The notes under the pieces were generated by a model. The model worked only from the letters and a program-made list of their open reading frames with translations. It searched no databases and was not told the DNA's origin. The position numbers were made by a program, and so were the translations under genes. A stretch of 64,000 bases of DNA from Pteria penguin (Eukaryota; Mollusca; Bivalvia; Pterioida; Pteriidae). Below, piece after piece: positions 60,101-64,000 of this stretch. The stretch is taken from NCBI GenBank assembly GCA_035048485.1, contig CM068588.1, positions 2,108,001-2,172,000 on the forward strand. Direction: 5' to 3'. Numbering within the stretch: the first letter of the stretch is position 1; each line of letters begins with the position of its first letter.

Positions 60101-61048
60101 TGTGTTTGTGAAACACTAATGCCCCCCGGCGGCAACAAAGTCCAAAAAGTTATTTTTAGTGTGAAGGTCATTGTCCAGGCCATCAACCTTGCTGTCATTT
60201 AAAAGCGCTTCATTTGTTCAGTACGCATGTGAAATAAAAAGTCCCTATCCCTCACGCAGGGTTCTCACTAGGGTTCTGGAATGGTGAGTCCTGGGACTCA
60301 CCACTTTTGAAAATGGTGAGTCCCACCAAAATTTGGCGAGTCCCAATCTAAAGATGATGAGTCCCGAAGTAAACTTCAATATATATATATATAGTTTTTT
60401 TGTGTCTTGATAGGTGTATGTGCATACTATCTTTCCTTCATGCTAATTATGTGAATTAAATGTCAATAAATTTGATAGTTTTGTTGTTTAAGCATGAAAA
60501 GCAGATAATGTACACATGATGTGTTCAAAACTTAATGTGTTCTACAATATCTCTTCAGTTAACTTCAACATAAGTGTTACACTACCCTAACAGACTGCTT
60601 AGCACTGGGAATAAAATGAAAAGATTTCTTTGTTTAATTACGATTCAAAAGTTATGGCCAAGGTTAAAGTTGACAAAAGACAAACAAACAGACAAACGGG
60701 ACAAAAACAAAATGCATAATAATATAGTTCCATTATCATTAGATGATAATAAAGAAATGTGGAGGTCGTGCAGAAATGAGATGATAATAAAGAAATGTGG
60801 AGGTCGTGTAGAACTAAGTTGACACTGGAGAAATGAAGACCTAGTGCAGATAAAACCAGAAAATGTGGCAGTAGTGCAGAATTAAGAAAATATGCAGGAA
60901 ATAAGGAAGATACTGGTAGTGTAGAAATGAAAAGAATATGTAGAAGCAATAGCACAGAAGTAAAAAGATTTGAAATAAACTTACTCCATCTTTTCAACTT
61001 GATTATGTTCATCTTGACCTGTACTACTGTTTCTCAAATTTCGAAATC
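54079..61048 (-). CDS. MRPL42: Mitochondrial ribosomal protein L42 (mL42), at least 5 exons
   Basis: MRPL42 is a component of the large (39S) subunit of the mitochondrial ribosome. On the minus strand, exons 61048-60985, 59824-59740, 57897-57862, 55903-55782 and 54133-54079 splice in frame and encode 119 residues to a TAG stop. Diagnostic matches to human MRPL42 are MIICWHPDKDFPYEHTK (human [17 protein letters not shown]), NIFFTSKHMWYP (human KMFFTTKHRWYP) and the basic PYPPRDR end (human LNPPKDR). Human MRPL42 is 142 residues, so about 20 N-terminal residues, the mitochondrial presequence, must come from a further upstream exon (candidate at 62204-62258). The introns hold a pogo-like element, a dead mariner and a duplicated splice-donor array, but no exon is broken. 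The gene converges with IPPK. Confidence 0.92.
54440..54598. repeat. GGCCCTTGG dispersed repeat, left copy
   Basis: CGCAACAACTCATACACCCT, GGGAGGATTTTAATGAAACT, TAGATGTGCATAT and GTTACGGCCCTTGGAC. The same order of blocks occurs at 55550-55682. The two flank the pogo-like element. Confidence 0.75.
54603..55533. mobile_element. Non-autonomous pogo/Tigger-like DNA transposon (931 bp)
   Basis: Terminal inverted repeats: left CAGTCAAACTTCTATATGTC, right (complement) CAGTCAAACCTTGTTATCTC, both followed by degenerate ATATCTCGAA repeats, and flanked by TA. CAGT...AACCT termini with a TA target are typical of pogo/Tigger elements in the Tc1/mariner superfamily. No transposase frame remains; the 74-codon open frame at 54694-54918 shows no domain. 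It sits in the last intron of MRPL42. Confidence 0.8.
55550..55682. repeat. GGCCCTTGG dispersed repeat, right copy
   Basis: CGCAACTCCTACTTAACCAC, GGGAGGATTTCAATGAGACT, TAGATGTGCATAT, AAGTTATGGCCCTTGG. A diverged direct copy of 54440-54598. Confidence 0.75.
55782..55903 (-). CDS. MRPL42: MRPL42 exon with FFTSKHMWYP motif
   Basis: 40 codons plus two bases: ADSIMKKEHYHSYL... to FFTSKHMWYP. Acceptor ATTTCAG, donor AAA|GTAAGT. This is the most conserved part of the family. Confidence 0.93.
56749..57151 (-). pseudogene. Decayed mariner-family transposase, N-terminal part
   Basis: On the minus strand, pieces in different frames match the N-terminal region of mariner transposases in order: GNESPSYSLVK (usual LGxxSPSYSTVK), then a degraded EDDE...GRP region, ALTDENVDIVHTLVMRDRRQ, IAKEVGITYGAVQ, and ARWDHRMLTEEQK. 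At least one frameshift and several stops break it, and the catalytic domain is absent. It lies in an MRPL42 intron, in the same orientation as the gene. No inverted termini were found. Confidence 0.85.
57500..57897 (-). repeat. Tandem duplication of MRPL42 mini-exon end and donor
   Basis: Units of about 53-68 bp contain, on the minus strand, CTTCACCAGTAGACTTAGAA then ATG|GTAAGTGAACTAAAT and GTGATTTATAG. There are six copies, with the functional mini-exon the most upstream. Each copy keeps an intact GTAAGT donor and a TTTATAG acceptor-like end. Confidence 0.88.
57862..57897 (-). CDS. MRPL42: MRPL42 36-nt mini-exon
   Basis: Encodes DLPSTSPVDLEM, the variable linker after YEHTK. Acceptor TTGAAG, donor ATG|GTAAGT, phase 0 on both sides. 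The 3' half of this exon and its donor are copied about five more times downstream in the intron. Confidence 0.82.
58145..58665 (+). repeat. SINE with internal 37-bp tandem expansion
   Basis: The head (TTGATGCAGTTGTATGGCAC, B-box-like GTTTGAATCCAGT) and core (TGTCTTTGGATGAGACAGTA) are followed at about 58330-58620 by about eight units of CAGTGGGTCTGTAAGACAAA plus CCAACAACGCCATGCCT. The normal 3' motif CCAGCCAGGTGCTGTCATCA then resumes. Confidence 0.85.
58835..59395. repeat. Roughly 130-bp degenerate tandem repeat
   Basis: About four units of AAATGCAAAATCAGTCTGTG, TTCACTGAA, ATGAAATCAAGGTCAAGGT, a GGAAGGACTT segment and TATCTACAAACC, in the intron of MRPL42. Confidence 0.8.
59740..59824 (-). 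CDS. MRPL42: MRPL42 exon with CWHPDKDFPYEHTK
   Basis: 28 codons, QWKVTMARDESMIICWHPDK onward, ending YEHTK. Acceptor TTTGACAG, donor AAG|GTAAGA. The segment aligns with human [20 protein letters not shown]. Confidence 0.94.
60085..60240. repeat. ACAAGATGTGTTTGTGAAAC dispersed repeat
   Basis: ACAAGATGTGTTTGTGAAAC, ACTAATGCCCCCCGGCGGCA. This opening, together with AAAAGTTATGGCCAAGGTTA and CAAACAGACAAACGGGACAA at 60645-60705, resembles a split molluscan dispersed repeat. Confidence 0.45.
60985..61048 (-). CDS. MRPL42: MRPL42 N-proximal exon
   Basis: FRNLRNSSTGQDEHNQVEKM plus split Glu. Acceptor TTTTTTCCAG, donor GGA|GTAAGT, incoming phase 1 and outgoing phase 2, fitting the next exon exactly. 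Sequence similarity here is weak, so support comes from phase, splice sites and position. Confidence 0.8.
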
Positions 61049-62203
61049 CTGGAAAAAAGGATCTAATTGAATAAAAGTCTGTTGAAAAGTCCCTTTGCAT
61101 GTGTAAGTTTTTTGTTTTTGTTTTTGTTTTTGTTTTTTTTTTTTTGGGGGGGGGGGGAATTTATGGGCATCAATATAGACATCAATATCATAAACTCATG
61201 CTTTGAATTCTCCAAGTCAGGGTGACATCACACTAGTATTGAAATGAAGACAATTCCTGAAACATTCTGAAGATGACCTGAGGGATAAATTTTATAAGCA
61301 CAAGAGCTATACGAGTCATATAAAACTGCTGAAATTCACTGAGGAATCATACGAAAATTTATTCTCTTCTTCTTCTGTATAACCAAAGTTTGCAGAAGTT
61401 CAAGTGATGTGTTATTGGTCATTTTTATCTCCCTGGATTTTGTTTTGTCTCATTGATTTAATCTTGAATCAACAATTATTGACAGAGTTAATTACATCCT
61501 CGAGGCTAAACAACACGTGCAGGCCTCTCATAAATTACATCAGATACTGTAAACCAATGCACAGTACATGCATGTTTAATACTGCCGACAAATTATATCT
61601 ACACGCAGTATGTACTGCTTGTTAACTGCCTGTGCTATAAATAACACTAGCTGGAGTAGAAATAGCCTCTCCAAAACGGTCCTACATGTGCTATTATATG
61701 CCCAGTCCAGAAGCTCCCAGGAGATTATCATTCGCTCTAATCATAATATTTCAATTAATCTTGATCAATATATATGAAAAAATAGCTCATGCAAAATTTA
61801 AAATAAAAAATCTTTGTTTTATTCACTTCTTTTGCAATTGAATTTGAATAGTGAGGTCACTGGGGCATATGAGAATCTAAGAAAGATAACTCTGATAGTA
61901 TGAAGTATGTCATAGTTATAATTTCTTCTTTTAATCAAAATGTGCACCATGACATTGATTTGAGAAGAGAATTACAAATTATGATATATATACCAATCAA
62001 AATTATTTGCAGAATAATTATTAGAGACATCATTCTTCGATTTTCTTACACCCAGATGAAATCATCGAATTCATTCGCAAAAAAAGAAAATAAAAACAAA
62101 GTTTTTTTATCTAAAAATTTGCGTGTGCTATTATTTCATAGCAAGGACTTATAAACAAGAAGGATGGGCAACTCTGTATCCCTTATTGAATACTATTGTG
62201 AAC

Positions 62204-62258
62204 TTTCGCGTTTCACAAGATTTGATCGAGAATTGCGATGCCTATGGAGCACGCACAT
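62204..62258 (-). CDS. MRPL42: Candidate first coding exon of MRPL42
   Basis: ATG at 62258-62256 opens 18 codons (MCVLHRHRNSRSNLVKRE) plus one base, the phase needed by the next exon. It is rich in Arg and poor in acidic residues, as in mitochondrial presequences, and would give 138 residues in total (human 142). However, the donor AAA|GTTCAC is weak, so this is a tentative placement. Confidence 0.25.
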
Positions 62259-62339
62259 TTCAACAGTAATCAGTCCGCTGTGTTGTTAAACATAACCATC
62301 CACCCTACGTACAAAGAAGAATTTAAACTTTAGTTGTCA

Positions 62340-63080
62340 ATGTGTCTTTTGTTCCACTAGTTTAGTAGAAATATGCTGGCAAATATCTAACAAAGCACCC
62401 TCTAACAAACTTTTTGTATGGTGGAAATGCGGCCTGGAGGAAATGTCCGACCCTATTAAAACCCTTCCCATTTTCTCGGCAATGGTAAAGAGGACACATA
62501 TAAAATGGGTACCACACTTTAGCTCATATCCTGGTCTATTAACTGTGATAAAAATTTTAGATCGCTTTAAGAGAAATTCGTAGAAATCAGATAGCAAATG
62601 TCCGTCAATTTTCAGTATGGCGGAAGTGCGACCAGGGGAAAATGTTCGATCCTATGTAAACCTTTCCCATTTTTTCGGTAATGGCAAAAAATACATAGAT
62701 AAAATGGGTACCAACCTTTAGCTGATATCCTGATCTATTAACTGTGATATAAAGTTTAGATCGTTTAAGTGGAAGTTTGTAGAAATAAGCTGGCAAATAT
62801 CCATCAAATTTTTGGCATGGCGGAAGAGCGGTCAGGAGGAAATGTCCGAGCCTATTGAAACCCTTCCCATTTTCTCGGCAATGGCAAAGACAACACATAT
62901 AAAATGGGTATCAAAATTTAGCTTATATCCTGATCTCTTAACTGTGATATAACTTTTCGATTGCTGTAAGGAAAATTAGTAAAAATAAGCTGGCAAATAT
63001 CTGCCAAATTTTCGGTATGGCTGAAGTGTGGCCAGGAGTAAATGTTCAACCCTACTGTAAACTTTTCCCACGAAAAAAAG
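62340..63080. repeat. Four copies of a roughly 205-bp unit
   Basis: Each unit carries GCTGGCAAATATC, GTATGGCGGAAGTGCG, AGGAAATGTCCGACCCTATT, CCTTCCCATTTTCTCGGCAA, AAATGGGTACCA, TCCTGATCTATTAACTGTGA and ATCGCTTTAAG. Units are 10-20% diverged by eye. Open frames on the minus strand (for example 62337-62597 and 62605-62898) repeat with the unit and have no known domain. Confidence 0.88.
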
Positions 63081-63464
63081 TCGGATTTTGACATACTTCC
63101 TTACTGAAATTTTCTCTCAAAATGACAAATTCTGTGCAAAAAATAACATCCTCGCACCTGTTGCATTTATAAGGGTGAATTGTTAAAACAACACTTTTAT
63201 CAATATAAGTGGGGTAATGCGCCTAATGATTTGCCCGTCAGCAAGCTCCAAAGGGTCAGCATATAACAAAATTTAAAATATGTATTGTAAATAAACGACA
63301 GTTTTCTTTAAATTTAAATAAAAAAAAAGAAAAGAGAGAAAGTAATGTGAAAAAAAGTGAAGAAAATAAATTAAAAAGTCACAATAAAATAAAAAATGCC
63401 TGCACTAACAAGTAAAGAAAAATAAATAACAAGCGAAAAAAAAAAAAAAGAAAAATTTTCGATG

Positions 63465-63540
63465 CCTAGTCGAGAACTTGCAACCTTCGGATTGCAAAAA
63501 GTTGTACATGCTCGATCCAACTGAGCTATCACGTACTTAT
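63465..63540 (-). repeat. tRNA-like segment
   Basis: Minus strand: a perfect A box (TAGCTCAGTTGG) and a poor B box (GTTGCAAGTTCTCG). The acceptor and T stems do not pair well, so this is a SINE head or pseudo-tRNA rather than a tRNA gene. Confidence 0.4.
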
Positions 63541-64000
63541 GTGTAGTGGTTGTTAATATACAATATTGTCAGCTCGGACATGCGTGAGAATCTAATTTGC
63601 ATAACAATAGCGTATGCGAGATGTTAACTGGAATGTCTGAGGTGCATATATCCTTCTTGTTTATAAGTCCTTGTTCATAGATATTGATCAAGATTCATTA
63701 AAATATTATGATTAGAGTGAATGATAATATCCTGGGTGCCTCTGGACATATGCCTGGGCATATATATCTATTCTGGGCTTATAATAGTTGGACCCTCTCC
63801 AAAATGGCAATGGTCACCTGTATCATTGCGTAGCGATGGCAAGCAAGAGCAGGTAACTCCAGTCTACCAAAATTCCTCCGGGGTTACATATTGCTGTCTA
63901 TGGTTAAGTTTGATGCTTTAGACCAAATATTCTGAATGCTCGTTTTCAAACATTCGGATGTCTGACTTCGAGAATAAAATATCTCTTCCGTTGCAGTCGT

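Larger units (their letters stand above)
61260..64000. other. Distal region upstream of MRPL42
   Basis: Apart from the candidate first exon of MRPL42, no gene is seen. 61.3-62.1 kb is AT-rich without named features. 62340-63080 is a tandem repeat. 63.3-63.45 kb is A-rich low complexity, and 63465-63540 is a tRNA-like segment on the minus strand. Confidence 0.6.

Noticed and set aside
62337..62898. Minus-strand open frames as possible genes
   Set aside because: They repeat with the 205-bp tandem unit and match no known family.

Overview
This is animal nuclear DNA. It is AT-rich, the genes are split by GT-AG introns of up to 13 kb, and there are many SINEs, MITE-like foldback elements, minisatellites and microsatellites. 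No bacterial operon, phage or CRISPR structure is present. The proteins match metazoan families. Several dispersed repeats resemble ones I associate with bivalve genomes, such as tRNA-derived SINEs with a shared core, the AGCTCACC...GGCGTCGTCG repeat and the ACAAGAGGCCCA repeat. A bivalve mollusc is therefore my best guess, from memory of repeat styles rather than a search.

Three protein-coding genes can be supported. (1) 5750-6283 (+) is an intronless BTG/TOB-family antiproliferative gene with a perfect CArG box and a perfect palindromic CRE just upstream. (2) 11803-48062 (+) is a complete inositol-pentakisphosphate 2-kinase gene (IPPK/IPK1). I assembled it from 14 exons with consistent splice phases, giving about 505 residues against 491 in human; one acceptor (exon 12) is uncertain. 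(3) 54079-61048 (-), possibly to 62258, is mitochondrial ribosomal protein L42 (MRPL42/mL42) in at least five exons. Its first coding exon is only tentatively placed. IPPK and MRPL42 converge tail to tail.

Layout: 1-5.3 kb is intergenic repeats. 5.3-6.9 kb holds the BTG gene. 6.9-11.8 kb is intergenic, with a hairpin MITE, a SINE and a long (AT)n tract. 11.8-48.1 kb is IPPK; introns 1, 6 and 7 carry most of the repeats, including 40-bp, 38-bp and 31/22-bp minisatellites. 48.1-53.9 kb is the IPPK 3' region plus a foldback element loaded with a 40-bp minisatellite and two opposed SINEs. 53.9-61.1 kb is MRPL42, whose introns contain a 931-bp pogo/Tigger-like element, a dead mariner transposase fragment, a duplicated splice-donor array and a SINE with an internal tandem expansion. 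61.1-64 kb is repeats, including four copies of a roughly 205-bp unit.

The three genes have unrelated housekeeping or regulatory roles: control of mRNA decay and growth, InsP6 synthesis, and mitochondrial translation. There is no sign that they form a system. The most novel signal is a set of very small palindromic insertions (20-38 bp) sharing CAGAGACA...TGTCTCTG-type ends and each flanked by a perfect 7-bp target-site duplication. A 116-bp foldback also has a 7-bp duplication, and a 102-bp hairpin has a perfect 9-bp duplication.
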